A stretch of 64,000 nucleotides of DNA from Rhabdophis nuchalis (GCA_039707465.1 CM077645.1:167167503-167231502), one strand, 5' to 3'; counted from the first letter of the stretch, positions 32,829 to 44,515 are shown. Made by a program: numbers and translations. Notes: a model not told the origin generated them from the sequence alone.

Positions 32829-33562
32829 ACCGTATTTTCAGAAAATAAGAGTATAAAAAAGTATAAGCACTTTTTTCCTCTAAAAAGTGGCTGAAAATCC
32901 GGATGCGTTTTATACAACAGCATTTAATACAGCATTTTTTACCTCCCAAAGCACTGCCCCCTTCACCAAAATGGCCGTGCATAACCTTATGAAAGCTTTC
33001 AGAGAGCTCCTGGGGAGGGCAGAAATGAATGAAAAATGGGCCGGTTTTTTGCTCAATTTTGTTTCCCCCAGCCCAAAGGAGCACCCTATAAGCCTCCATA
33101 AGGCTATGCATGCAATTATTTTGACAAAAAATGGCCCATTTTCATGAAAAATGGGCCATTTGTTGCTCATTTTTGCCCCCCGAAGCATTTTGCAAGCCCC
33201 CCCAAGGCTATTCATGTCTTTTTTGGGGGGGAAAAACAGGCCCGTTTTCGCGATTTCCTTCTCCAGCACATGGATAAATACACCTGGAAATATCTTCCTA
33301 CCTACCCACCTTCTCTCTCTCCCTACCTACATACTGTATTTCTCTCTCTCTATATATATATTTCTTTCTCTCTCTCTATCCCTTTATCTACCTACCTACC
33401 TAACTACTCACTCACTCACTCCCCCCCTCCCTACCTACTGTATTTCTCTCTCTTTCTCTCCTTTATTCCTCTATCTACCTACCTACTTTTTAAAAATTTG
33501 CCTCTTCAAACCTTGGTGCATCTTATACTCTGGTGTGTCTTATACTATGAAAAATACAGTAA
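32829..33562. mobile_element. TIR element of the 'GTATAAGACGCACC' family, with internal microsatellites
   Basis: The left end is 'ACCGTATTTTCAGAAAATAA'. The right end reads 'GGTGTGTCTTATACTATG' and then AAAAATACAGT. Interior text 'CACCAAAATGGCCGTGCATA' matches the copy at 20.4 kb. At 33290-33485 the interior has expanded into TCTC, CTACC and TATA runs. Frames through it read as poly Ser-Leu-Tyr-Pro and are not genes. Confidence 0.8.
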
Positions 33563-34155
33563 ATGCAATCGTCTCTGATTTTCTATGTACTCTTTTCCCA
33601 ACCCTTCATTTAATTGATTTCATTCGTTTAAAAGGGAGTTTAATTTCTCCAGAAGCCAAACTGCATCTCTTCACATGAAAGTATGGATGACTTTTCTTCA
33701 AGACTTGGCAGTATGTAGTGAAATGCTCACTGTTTTAGAATTATATTTTCCATCATGCCTAACAGCCCTAACTGATTAGGGCTGATAGTAGCTCTTACCT
33801 GAGGGACAAAGATGGTTTTTTAATATTTCTCTAGTATAGTACCAAGAAAACTATTCTAAATGTGGTCAGATCCAGAACAGCTGATTTTGGGGGGTAATTT
33901 TCTAAAATTGCAAAAACTGAACAAATGTGTGGTTTCAGAGCTCCCAAAGTAACATATATTTACCAAAATTAGCTGTTATCATATTGACCCAATGAAGGCA
34001 TTGTTCATATTAGTTTAACAACTAAATAACTGATAGGTTGGTTTAATTCTAAGCATCCAATAAATTTCCAAATCTTCTAAACAAAACAAACTTGGTAAAA
34101 TATCTTGTTATCAAAATGGCGTGGTTAATTATGGCAATTTTTGTAATTTTGAAAT
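33563..34155. other. no recognisable gene or repeat
   Basis: Plain DNA without domains. Confidence 0.45.
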
Positions 34156-34505
34156 TGTCCAAGTCTTGGAGACTGCCTAGATCAGGGGGTGTCAAATTGG
34201 TGGCCCGCCAGCATGATGCGTCATACACAGGCCATCCCCACCCCAGCTCTGGGAAGGGGAAAAGTCATGAAACGTCAAGTAACAGCAATGTGACACCGCA
34301 GGTTTGACACCCGTGGCATAGACAAATCCTTGCAGCTTTCTTGACAAGGTTTTTCAGAAGTGATTTGCCATTGCCTCCTTCCTAGGGCTCAGAGAAAATG
34401 ACTGACCCAAGATAACCCAGCTGGCTTGCACTTAAGGTGGGATTAGGACTCATGTTCTCCGAGTGTCTAGCCTGATGCCTTAACCACTACTCCAAACTGG
34501 CTGTC
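34156..34505 (-). mobile_element. tRNA-derived SINE, interrupted by a hAT MITE
   Basis: On the minus strand from 34505: 'AGCCAGTTTGGAGTAGTGGT' followed by 'TAAGGCATCAGGC' (tRNA-like head), then 'GGAGGCAATGGCAAATCACT' and 'CTGCAAGGATTTGTC'. After the MITE it resumes as 'AGGCAGTCTCCAAGACTTGG'. The two halves join exactly across the MITE. Confidence 0.8.
34175..34323. mobile_element. hAT MITE 34183-34315 nested in a SINE
   Basis: Ends CAGGGGGTGTCAAATTGG and 'GGTTTGACACCCGTG'. Flanks GCCTAGAT and GCATAGAC match at 6 of 8 with central TA. It lies inside the SINE 34156-34505 and is therefore younger. Confidence 0.85.
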
Positions 34506-35389
34506 AAACCTTCTAAACAAAACAAGCCTGGTAAAATATCTTCTTTTCAAAATGGGGTTGTTGGTTATGGCAGTGTTACTATTGCTACAAATGTCTTAAA
34601 TTGCTTACTCCAGATAGCTTCAGCTTTGAATTCTTTTACAGCTGTTTTTAATGATTGGAGCTTATCTGCTCAAGTAATTTTCTGTTGGATCAATGCCAAT
34701 GTTAAGTAGAGCTAATGGGCATCTTAGCTGGAGTGTATGTTTTGAAAAAATTGGCACAAGCTCCCTTGGAACCTATGATGGTGTGATTTGAGTTATACCA
34801 CTTTCAAATACTGTGGGGCAACTTTCCCAACTATAATTCACTATGAGCTTAGTAAGAAAATGTATGCTGAGAGATATTGTGAGTTGCTGTTTATCTGATC
34901 ATAGATTTTTCATGTCTTGTCTACTTTGGCTCTAGTTGCGAAGTTAAGGGAAGATGTATCTAGAGCACATTCTTCTTTCTGAAATGGAGTCCATTTAAAT
35001 GGGTTGGATCGAGACTTAGACATGCTCAAGACCAGTTAATCTAAAAAATATGAGAAAAGTTCAATACTCTCCTAAGAAAAATGAACCCCAGGATTTCTAC
35101 AGTTTCTCGCACTCAGAACAAATTATAAATAAAACATTCCTGGGTGGCAAGAAATTTCTTTAGGCAATATCCAGAATTATTATAAAGATTACATAAGATG
35201 ACACAGCATTACTGTGATGCAATGGTTTTAAAAATCTCTGTCTATATAGACTGAATATAAATGAAAGTTTATAGCAATATCGGGCCCATAGACCCCATTT
35301 ACTTATCAAATTTCTACAAAAGGATACTATTTCTGACATATTAGTTGTTTCTTTTAAAATTCAGTTCTATTAAATATGACCTTTTTTTA
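34506..35389. other. no recognisable gene or repeat
   Basis: Plain AT-rich DNA. Confidence 0.45.
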
Positions 35390-35818
35390 TATCCACAAAA
35401 ATTCATTCACTTCTTGGACTAATTGAATATATCACTGTCAGGGTAATGATTTAAGAGCTGACAAGCTGCTACAATGATGTAATGCTGGGAATGAGTCAGC
35501 AAGGATTTTTGGCTGATATCACTTTAAGAGCCTGTAATAATAAGAGGCCCTGTTGGGGCATATCTCTCTCTCTCTGAGTGTGCTTCAGTGCTGTAATTGC
35601 TGATTGCTTTTTGTTTGAGGTCTGACTAAAATATGTGTATGTATATATTCTTTGTAGATAAAACCATTATTTAAATACAAATCTCTGTTTCCTGTATTTG
35701 CTCTTGGGTTGTCTCACATAGTCACACTGATTAATTGTTCTAACTGTCAGGAAATTTCTCCTTAGTTCTAGATTGCTTCTGTCCTCGATTAGTTTCCATC
35801 CATTGCTTCTTGTCAATA
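35390..35818 (-). pseudogene. CR1-L3 LINE fragment, interrupted by an LTR-like block
   Basis: At 35726-35818 the minus strand encodes 'NGWKLIEDRSNLELRRNFLT' plus 'VRTIN', the same words as in the longer CR1-L3 copy at 56.2-56.7 kb. The continuation toward the 3' end is displaced to 35390-35435 ('ATTCATTCACTTCTTGGAC'), where it is weakly similar to the CR1-L3 consensus. Everything between is the LTR-like block. Confidence 0.65.
35436..35720 (+). mobile_element. probable solo LTR
   Basis: Starts TGTCAGGGTAATG and ends near GGGTTGTCTCACA(TA). Contains a TATA-like AATAATAAG at about 35537 and a polyadenylation-like GATAAAACC at about 35656, in the order U3-R-U5. Flanks ATCAC (35431-35435) and GTCAC (35721-35725) match at 4 of 5. 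No internal retroelement genes are adjacent, so a solo LTR of a Gypsy- or retrovirus-like element is inferred. Confidence 0.5.
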
Positions 35819-37017
35819 TCAAATTCAATGTGAATCTTATTTTAGGATTCAGGTAGAATTTGCTATTTGTATTTTCAATTTTCAGATTTGTACAATACAA
35901 CCCATAGGTTCATATATGTTGTAGATATGTTATCTGTGCAATAAATATTTGGATGTTATTCAAAAAATCTTTTTAAGAAAGAAAAAAAATGTGACAAAGA
36001 ATTTAGTAATGGAATGGATGAGGAATTTGTCTATGTTTTCTATTATTTTCAGTGACATCGTCTACATTGACTGCATTAAAACCTCAGGGGGAGAAAATTG
36101 AATCCACCACATTAATGCGGAACAAACTGAATCCATATTTGATATTTGCGTGGTTAAATAGTGCATACAAAACCAGGCTGCAAAAATGTGCTTTTTAAAC
36201 CTATTTTTCTGCTAGTTTCAACCATTTTTCTGTTGGTATTGACTCAGATATGCTTCACTATTATGTAACAGTTTGCAAACTTCCTGCAAGACAAAATTTA
36301 GTGCTTTGCAGAGCTATATTTTAAATTAAAGATGAAATGGAATCTCTTGTGAGATTTAAAACGGCATAATACCAGTTTATGGGTTCTGCACCAAAGCACT
36401 TCAGCTTGGAGCAACAGCCGAATCAACAAGTATCCTAAGAGGCTATTTGCAATGCTTAACAAGAAGTAAGTAATAAAATATCCAATAGAATGGTATTTTT
36501 TGTTCAATCAGGCTGCTGATTGCTTTGATTGAACTAAGAGCTGAAATTGGACTCTGAGGAGAGAAAAACAGCTTTATTTATTTACACACAGAATAGGAAA
36601 AATGATCTAAAGATCCGTGAAATTAAAGTTTGATTATATTCTGGTCTGATCTATTTAGCCAGTTTTGAACAGGAAACAAAATAATTCATATTACCATAAA
36701 ATAGTTAAGAAAAATAGCTTAATTATATTGTGATGTTGGGTTATAATTGTTTCAGAAATGACTATTTTTCCTTGTATTTTCATACTTCAGCTGTGTTCTT
36801 CCTCTATAGCTAACTTTTCTAAACTTTATTCCATTAATTGAATACTTATAAGAAATGGGATCTTTTGGGGGGGGGGGACGACATTTAAGCAACTTGTAAT
36901 ATCTTAGAATAATTAATTATTACCAGAAAGTCTGTTATTTGTGATCAGCATCTCTAATTCTGTCTCAATTAATAGCATTGTAAGTAGATGGTTAGAAAAC
37001 TTCATAAATCTTTGGGG
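35819..37017. other. no recognisable gene or repeat
   Basis: AT-rich DNA with a G-run at 36866-36878. The frame at 36298-36507 has no recognisable domain. Confidence 0.45.
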
Positions 37018-37082
37018 AACAGTAACTCTTATTAGAGTCAGGAACGACTAGCACATATGTGTGAGGGGAACCTTTACCTTAA
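37018..37082 (+). mobile_element. 3' end of a tRNA-derived SINE
   Basis: 'TTAGAGTCAGGAACGACTAG' and 'CACATATGTGTGAGGGGAAC' followed by 'CTTTACCTT' is the 3' terminus of the SINE family whose 5' parts occur at 61.0 and 62.7 kb on the minus strand. Confidence 0.7.
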
Positions 37083-37313
37083 TTCTTACTCTTTCAAGGA
37101 TCACTATGTAAATGGGGATTAAACATTAGATGAAGAGATTGGGGGAAAGTTTAACAATTAAAAGGCATAGTGGTATGTTTTTAAAAATTTCTTTCTTGTT
37201 TATTTCTAATTTTCTACCATTGTTCTTTTTGTATTGTATATTTTATTATGTTAAGCTTTTTTAATAAAAAGGATTCCTGCTTTTATATGTAGAAGATTGG
37301 TTTGATATTGAGA

Positions 37314-38185
37314 AAGAATAGCATGGCATTGCATAGCAAAGCATGGCATAACATAGAACATTTTATTGGCCAAGGGTCATTGGATATATAAGGAATTTGT
37401 CTCTGGTGCATAAACTTTCAAAGTATATAAAAACAACCCAAAAAAAACTATGATAATAATGATTCAAATAAGAGACGGTAGTAGAAAAGATGAGAGAAGG
37501 ACAATAGTAAAACAGCCATACTACATGGGTAAATATCTTTAGACAGCAGACAGTGCTATGGGAATTATTTGTTCAGTAGAGTGAAGGGGAAAAAATATGC
37601 AATACCCTGTAGTGGCATCCCAGTTGAGGAGTTGAAACAGTTTAGGTCCAGGATGAGGGATCTGTAGATATTTTCTCAGTCCTTTTTGTGACCCATGCAG
37701 TATATAGGTCTTCAATAAAGCAGATGGTTTGCAATTGTTTGCAATGATTACTATCATCCTAGTGCCCAAGAAGCCCTCCATCAAGGAGCAGAATGACTAT
37801 AGATCAGTTGCTCTGACATCTGTAGTTATGGAAACCTTTGGAAGGTTAATGCTGGCCCACCCTAAAATCATCACAGATCCACTGTTAGACCCCTTGCAGT
37901 TTGTTTATGTCACAAATAAGATTGGCTCATGATGCTGTTAATATGGCTCTGCACTACATCGTTCAACATCTTGAATCCCCAAGGACCTATGCAAGGGTTC
38001 TTTTTATAGACTTTTTGTAGACTTTTTGAGTGTTTGAAGCAAGAAAGAACATAACACATCTCCGGTGATTTATTAAAGATGCGGGTGAAGATGGAGGCCA
38101 GGTGATCAGCACAGATTTTCAAGCAAGGAGGAGTTACTACATCTGGGCCCAGTGCTTTTCCAATCTTTTGTTACGTTAAGTTAAG
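37314..38185 (-). pseudogene. LINE with internally inverted RT segment (third LINE family)
   Basis: Minus-strand order: from 38185, 'GPDVVTP', 'CADHLASIFTRIFNKSPEMC' and 'CFKHS' (upstream of RT). Next comes a block that reads in sense only on the plus strand, about 37738-38030: 'TIILVPKKPSI', 'NDYRSVALTSVVMETF', 'DPLLDPLQFVY' and 'FYRLFVDFLSV' (RT motifs). Then again on the minus strand 'HPGPKLFQLL', ending in 'FFPLHSTEQIIPIAL' (C-terminus). A 3' UTR and tail lie at 37314-37440 ('ATTTTATTGGCCAAGGGTCA', GCATA-like units). The family differs from the L2-type and CR1-L3 copies here. Multiple stops; dead. Confidence 0.7.
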
Positions 38186-38750
38186 TTTTCTTCTCTACAT
38201 TTGTCAACATTTTGATTTTCATAATGTAGCAGCAGGGGAGGATTTCCCTGATTTTTAGCAATCTATCTAAAAAATAAAAAAGGCACAGCTAGGAAGTCAT
38301 TATCTTACCACCTTAATATTAGGAATTTGTTTCCTGGTTTAGTTATACAATCTTTGCTTTTTTCAGTTCTGCAAGACATACTTGGATAAGGAATAATGAT
38401 GATAAGAGCATTTAAATTTGATCCTAACTCTCTTGAGAAACTGATATTATAGTGTTGAGTTTAGCTTGAGATTTCTAATACCTATTAATTCTGGAATTAA
38501 TGGACAAATGTGGCATCAGTGCTTTGGATGAGCTTATTGTTAACAAGTAATCCAACAGTTGATTTTTAGAAAAAGAATTTAGATTTCCTGGAGCAGCTGA
38601 GTAGCAATATATTAGAATTAAATATATTAATTTAATTAATTAAAGCAGTTTGTGTTTACAATTGGGATTAATCTGTTAGTAGCATCTGAAACTTCTAAAC
38701 TATAAAATTAGTTTGAAAAGTTTGGGTGTTTCCAATTCTAGTTATTTTTA
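38186..38750. other. no recognisable gene or repeat
   Basis: AT-rich DNA. Confidence 0.4.
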
Positions 38751-39420
38751 ATCAGCGATGGAAAAGATGTATCAGGATAGACACACCAAATATGCAGGCA
38801 ATTTGGGAGAACGAATCAGGATATCATGTTTCAACAAGCTAAAGAGTTAGAGTTTAAAGAATGTTATACTATCACAAGAAGCTATTAATTCTACAAAAGA
38901 TTATTTTATGCATTTATTAAATACCCTAGAATGATATGTAGTAATAGTTGGGTTCCAACCTCTGCATGTGGAATTAGAGATATTTGGGAGGGGAAAATTA
39001 CCTGTTCTATAGTGACATGTATTATTAGGAAAGTGTTGGAACAATAAATGATTAAAGAGGTGCAAATTATATTAAATTATATTATGAAAATTTGGAACTT
39101 TGGGGATTTATCATACATGGGCTGCAGCTTATAAAATTGTTTCACTTTGGTAGAAAGAACCTAGTGCCACATTTTAAAACTCTACTTTCTTATGCCTTTT
39201 TATCAGTGTTGAGGAAGACCTGATTAATATTACTGTGTACACTTATATTAAATTTCTGTTTTTAAAATATTTTCTTTTTTGTCTTTTGTTAGAGTTTGTT
39301 GAAATATTTTTATTTCTTTATTTTTTAAAAAAAGCTTTTCTATAACTTACTTCTTTTCCTCCCCCTCCATCCCTCCCCATAGATTAAAAAATAAACTATT
39401 ATAAAAAGTTTTAATAATAC
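38751..39420 (+). repeat. possible very old L1-like remnant
   Basis: At 39055-39140 a plus-strand frame reads 'RCKLY', then after stops 'KFGTLGIYHTW'. That is reminiscent of the cysteine/histidine segment before the L1 ORF2 C-terminus, and a T-rich 3' region follows. The similarity is weak and broken by many stops. Confidence 0.25.
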
Positions 39421-40804
39421 TTTTAACTCTTTGCTACTATTTCATAGTTATCCATATTTTTATAGCTCAGATCTACGGCTTTTTTATCAAGAAATTTGGC
39501 ATAAGAATTCAGACTTAGCCTTTTTATTAAAAGGAGAATATAATAAGATATTATAAATCAGTAATAATCATCAAAACACTGAATTTTTAAGGCTTTGTAT
39601 TGGCATTGATTAAATGTATCAATAGTATTATTCCAACCTTTCCCTTTTCACTGCTTCTTGGGAATAGTGAAATTTATCAAGCTTTAATGAATAATGAATA
39701 ATGTGGCATATGCACTTGAGATCATGTGCTGGTTGAATGGTGTCACAAATCATTGCAGCTTTTTAACTGGAAATCTATACCAAAAGATTGGAATTTTTTT
39801 CAGCCAAGATCTTGAGGAAAATGAATTGCTGCTAGAGGAAGGGACAAGAATTATTGAAGTGGAAATCTGTTTCTGTACTGTATGTTCAAAGCTAAAAATA
39901 TGGTCAAATTATCAAGGATTACTTTAATAGGAAAAATACAGTTTATAATAAGTTTTCAATACACTATTCTGTCAGTATTCAAGTATTCCATAACAATGAT
40001 CAAAGTTCTGGAAAAATGTTGAAAAATATTAGAAAATATGTACAGCACATAAGATGTCTAATTTTTTCTTTTCCTGTTGTATCATTCTTGTGAAAGACTA
40101 AATCCCCATTTAGCCTCTGACCTCCATATTTTTAGAAGTCATAGTCGGCTTCCGTTCCAGCCTCAGCTTCTGCAACACAAGGCCAAGCATATTTGCATCT
40201 ACAATCTTTAAAATTACTATGGATGCAAGAAGAGAAATGGATCTCTTTATGGAGGGAAAAGTGATGTAACAAAAGCAAAGCATTTTAGAAATCTATTGCT
40301 TTGGTAAACTGATCCAGGAAATGATCAAATGATCTATTTATAAGAGTTATGGATCATCCAGGTTGTCTTGTGACTACTCAACAGTGAAATCAAAGCTCTG
40401 CATTGTTCAAAAAGTAGCTGAAAATATTCTAATAATGGACATTTTGGAGAATGTCTCATATAGGGAGATGGTTAGATCAGATTGACTCAACTTTGAATTC
40501 TCTTGATAATAGCCTGAGAAACTGTGGGGAAACTAAATCCATAGTAATATTAGGCTAAAATAACAATTGGATGTTTTTGTTTCCTTCAAGCAAAGATGAA
40601 TAGTTTAACAAGTTAGCATGGGAACCAGATATATTTTGGCTTCTTGCTTTTAATTAAATATTTTTGTGAAACTTTCTCTGAGTTACATAATAAATATTAA
40701 GTTTTTAAGGAAAAAATCCTGAAGTGATGCAAAAGTTCTGTTTTTAACATACTTAAAAAATATTAAATTCCAAAATGAAACATTAACTTACAAACTGACA
40801 TAAA
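39421..40804. other. no recognisable gene or repeat
   Basis: AT-rich DNA. The open frame 39694-39927 has no familiar motif. Confidence 0.45.
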
Positions 40805-41278
40805 AAGGGAATAACAGGACTGGCCTTTTGCAAGAATCTAAAAACTTGGCTATGTACCCGCGTCTTGGGTTTGAAAGGTGTTAAGACAGTGGCTCCCAAC
40901 CTTTTTGGCATCAAGGACCAGTTTCAGGGAAGACAGTTTTTTCACGGACCAAGGGGGATGGTTTTGGTTTCACTCGCCCGCCCACTACTCACCTTCAACT
41001 ATGAAGCACAATTACTATCAGTCCATGGACTGGTACCAGTCTGTGTCCCAGGGGTTGGGAGCCCTTGTTAAAGAACCTGTTTCTTGTCTTTATTGTCAGC
41101 TGGTTAACTATCATGGCTGTTGTATGTATTTATTTTTGTGGTGTTTTTACTGTTTCATTATTGTAGTTGTTTTAACTGTATGTAGTTTTAGAATTCTAAG
41201 CTGCTAGAGTCACTTGATTGAGATGGGTGGCTATAAAACTGAATAAATAAGTTAAAAAACAAATAAATAAAAACAAAT
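40805..41278 (+). mobile_element. CR1/L2-group LINE 3' UTR, interrupted by a hAT MITE
   Basis: 'GGCCTTTTGCAAGAATCTAA' with AAACTTGGCT resembles the C-terminal codons ('LKTWLF'-like) of an L2-group LINE. After the MITE the UTR resumes and ends 'TCACTTGATTGAGATGGGTG' then GCTATAAAACTGAATAAATAA. This 3' end differs from the GGGTCC/GAGTCC hairpin family. Confidence 0.6.
40879..41073. mobile_element. hAT MITE 40887-41065, TSD TGTTAARR
   Basis: The left end is CAGTGGCTCCCAACCTTTTT and the right end 'GGGGTTGGGAGCCCT', which has lost its last base. Flanks TGTTAAGA and TGTTAAAG match at 7 of 8 with central TA. Interior 'AAGGACCAGTTTCAGG' links it to the family of 47470 and 54726. Confidence 0.8.
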
Positions 41279-42815
41279 ATATAGCAATAATAATCTCCAC
41301 CTGTTTTTTAATACAAAGATAGTAATAGGATACAGCAATCTCTCTCTAAGGTTAAATACATAGCATATTTAATACTTAAAATACCATATAGTTAAAATAC
41401 CATAAGATATAAATATTCAGCATTCTAAACATACATTCATAATATATTTTGTTTCTTAATTGGAATTTGGAATTTCTCTGACATACTTTTTTTTACATTG
41501 TCCAATCAAGAGCATTGATTGGAAGAGCTACACATATTGTATACCTAGAAATAATAGAGATGGAGATCATTGTTTTGCTTGGTGGTGGGGATAGAGATTG
41601 TTTGTTTGTTGGCTGATATAGACCAACAAAACAATTTGCAGTGAGTTGCTCAGGTTGCCAAGTCCTCTCTTTTAGGGACAATCTCTTTAGTTGTGCTGGA
41701 TACGTGTTCAAAGTGGCCAGATGTTTTTCAAGAAGTTTAATAATAATCTATCTAATCAGTTGAGACAACTGTGTTTGAGAACAGGTACTCTCGAACATTT
41801 AGAAAAGAGCAGTGACCATGATTTGTAGCTGAAGATTTTTAGACGTTTCTGAAAAAAAGAGAAATCAGATATATAATGCCAACACTATGTCATCTAGCTA
41901 CAATGGATTGGCTAAAATAGTTGTTCAAGGGTTGAAGAATCAAGATCAGTGTTTAGAGAAAAAATGACTTTGCATGAAAAGTATGCAATTTTTCTATTTG
42001 CATATTGCAATTCACTGTACAGTATGCAACAACACATCAAATGCCAGCAATATTGTTCTTAAGTGAAATCAAATATGAAAAAAAGTGTTCAGGGCAAATA
42101 GCTGAAATCAGTCTAACAATGGCAAAGCAATGTGTAATACTGCCTCAGTCACTGTAGTTGATTTTTTAGAAGATTCAGTATAGCAAACATCAAAAAACAC
42201 TACAGTAATCTCATGTATTTTGCTTGATAGTAGAAAAGGCTCAACACAATTGTGTTTTGAATTTTCATTTAAAGTGAATTAAAAATCAAATGAAATAAAA
42301 AATGAGGATGGCTGCAAACTTTAGAATGGTTTTAGGAACTACATGCAAGGCTTTCTATTCATAGCTCTTATATTGTCAGTGGTAATACTATAAATGTGAA
42401 ACGAGCAATCCTTAAGGGTGAAATAGCTATTTAACAGTTCAGTAAAACTATTTCAATTTGGTTAAAGCTTTCCCAATGTTTTTCTTTTCTGGTTAAATAT
42501 AAATTTGTCAAAGTGTACTAAAAGAATTATTGATTTCATAACATTACTTGAAGGCAAACCTATAATGGCTTTCCGTAAAATATGCTGAATATATCCTGAC
42601 AAGGAGTAATGCATTTTGCTTGTGCTTCTCCACAAGTTGTCAATTTTTGTGCAGATTTTGAGTTGAATACCATAATAAGACATTCAGAAAAAAATAGATT
42701 TTTGGAGACATTTTTGTAGATGCTGTAACTGGAATGGATTTAATTTATGTTAATGTATCATTTTTATATAGGTTTTTATTTATTTTTATTTTATGGGTTG
42801 GCAGTTTTGTTGTTT
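41279..42815. other. no recognisable gene or repeat
   Basis: AT-rich DNA. The frames at 41493-41711 and 42462-42683 show nothing familiar. Confidence 0.45.
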
Positions 42816-42886
42816 TTACCATTCTGTGCACCATCCAGAGTTGTTGTTACAATATGAACAGCTATAAAGCCTTTTCAAAAGAAATA
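42816..42886 (+). mobile_element. degraded LINE 3' terminus
   Basis: 'TGTGCACCATCCAGAGTTGT' and 'ATATGAACAGCTATAAAG' follow the layout of the 3' end at 41.2 kb but lack a tail. Confidence 0.4.
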
Positions 42887-43111
42887 ACAAAGAGCAACTA
42901 AGTACATTGCTATTAGAAGGAATAATCTGTTACTGTTTTTTGGATGTCTAAATATCCTAAGAAATGAGAAAGTGTTATTTAAAAAAGCATTACTTCTCCT
43001 TGATTTTGAGGCTGCAGATTTTAGTTGTTAGTTTTGTTTTGTAAAGCATTAAGAATGACAGTCCATCTTTAGGGTAAGTGAGTTCTAGTGGTATGTAGTA
43101 GTGACAGCATA

Positions 43112-43699
43112 TGTCAGGGTTCCAAGTACTGTAACACCCCCAGCGAAAGAAGACTCTGAGGCTTGAAGTTACTCAAAGTTCCATTTTATTAGAGATGTCA
43201 TATTGGAACATCTGGGAAAACTCAAATCTGAGAGTTCTGGGTTTTCCCCACCCAAAAGAAAGTCAAAGATCCATCCCCTGCACCCACAAGTCCATCACAT
43301 GGTTCAATCAATTCACCATCCCAACTGGAGACAAACCCCAGTCACTACCGTCCAGGTGCAGGCTGAATGCCCTTGACTCCCAGAGAAAGGAATGTTATTA
43401 TGGCTAATCCTCCACCATTGCTTGCAATCTCCCCTCCCATTTTCCCAGGTACTAAATGCGGCAGCCCTGAAGCTCCAACAAAAAAGATGGCTTCCAGGTC
43501 TGACAGCATAATCTAGATTAGCTTCCATATAGTCCCTGCTTTCCAGTTCCACAACTAAAATCAGCATGTCTGAAGGAATTTGTTTCCTCCAAATCAGCAG
43601 CCAGTGCTGTGGCAGAGCCAACATGTTTTCAGTTTGGAAGAATCTCAGTAGCTTTCCAGTTCCTCAGCTGTCTTCTTCAGCTTTTCATCACCTGAAACA
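43112..43699 (-). mobile_element. LTR-like block
   Basis: The block begins TGTCAGGGTTCC on the plus strand and ends CACCTGAAACA, i.e. TGT...ACA on the minus strand. On the minus strand AATAAAATGG (about 43185) could be a polyadenylation signal about 80 bp before the end. A 588-bp length fits a solo LTR. No convincing target duplication was found and the exact left boundary is uncertain. Confidence 0.4.
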
Positions 43700-43888
43700 T
43701 TACCTCATCCAATAATTTAGGCAAAAATTAGAGAGTTGTAAATGACTTTGAATTATATTCTGAGACACCTAGCAATGCCTATTAAAAATATAATAATTTA
43801 AAATGGATCAATCAAATGATTAATAATCCCCAGTATTTCATTTTAAAAAATGGGTCTGTAGTCTTCTGAAATGAAAGATACGGAAATA

Positions 43889-44278
43889 CAGGTAGTCCTC
43901 AATTTACAGCAGTTCATTTAGTGATCAAAGTTACAAGGACACTGAAAAAAGTGATTTATGACCATTTTTCACACAAACATTGCTGCATCCCCATGATCAT
44001 GTGATCAAAATTCAGATGCTTGGCACTGACTCATATTTATGACAGTTGCAGTATCCCGGAATCATAAGATCTTCCTCCTGATCTTCTTGTAAGCAAAGTC
44101 AATGGGGAAGCCAACTTCACTTAACAGGCATGTTATTAACTTAACCACTTCAATAATTCACTTAATAACTGTGGCAAGAAAGGTTGTAAAATAGGTGAAA
44201 TGGGGAAAAATTAACAAATGTTTCACTTAGCAAGAGAAATTTTGGGCTCATTAGTGGTCATAAATTGAAGATTGCCTG
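43889..44278. mobile_element. TIR element, 'CAGGTAGTCC' family
   Basis: The left end is CAGGTAGTCCTCAATTTAC and the right end 'AAATTGAAGATTGCCTG', inverted repeats of each other with a few mismatches. Sub-terminal 'AGTGATTTATGACC' style and 'CACTTAATAACTGTGGCAAG' repeats are inverted across the centre. About 390 bp with no ORF. The superfamily is unresolved (pogo/Tigger-like or hAT-like). Confidence 0.75.
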
Positions 44279-44515
44279 CGTAAACTGAAAGAGCAAGTAG
44301 TTTTTATTTAAATCATACAACTATACATCTTGCTTTAAGTTACAATCCCAGGACAGTTGATATAATCACTTTCCATTTTAGAATCTGAAGATTTATATTT
44401 AGAGGAACACACTATGATCTATTTCATAATAATTGATAAATTATATTTCTCTTGGGTGTGACAGTAAGATTTAGAATAAAGGGAGAAAAATACAGGGAAA
44501 ATGGAATGTGTTTTA

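Noticed and set aside
33144..33678. Two overlapping plus-strand frames of 144 and 175 codons with Ser-Leu-Tyr runs
   Set aside because: They cross the TCTC/CTACC microsatellites inside a TIR element; no domain.
35436..35720. Endogenous retrovirus with coding genes
   Set aside because: Only an LTR-like block is seen; no gag, pol or env-like frame lies on either side.
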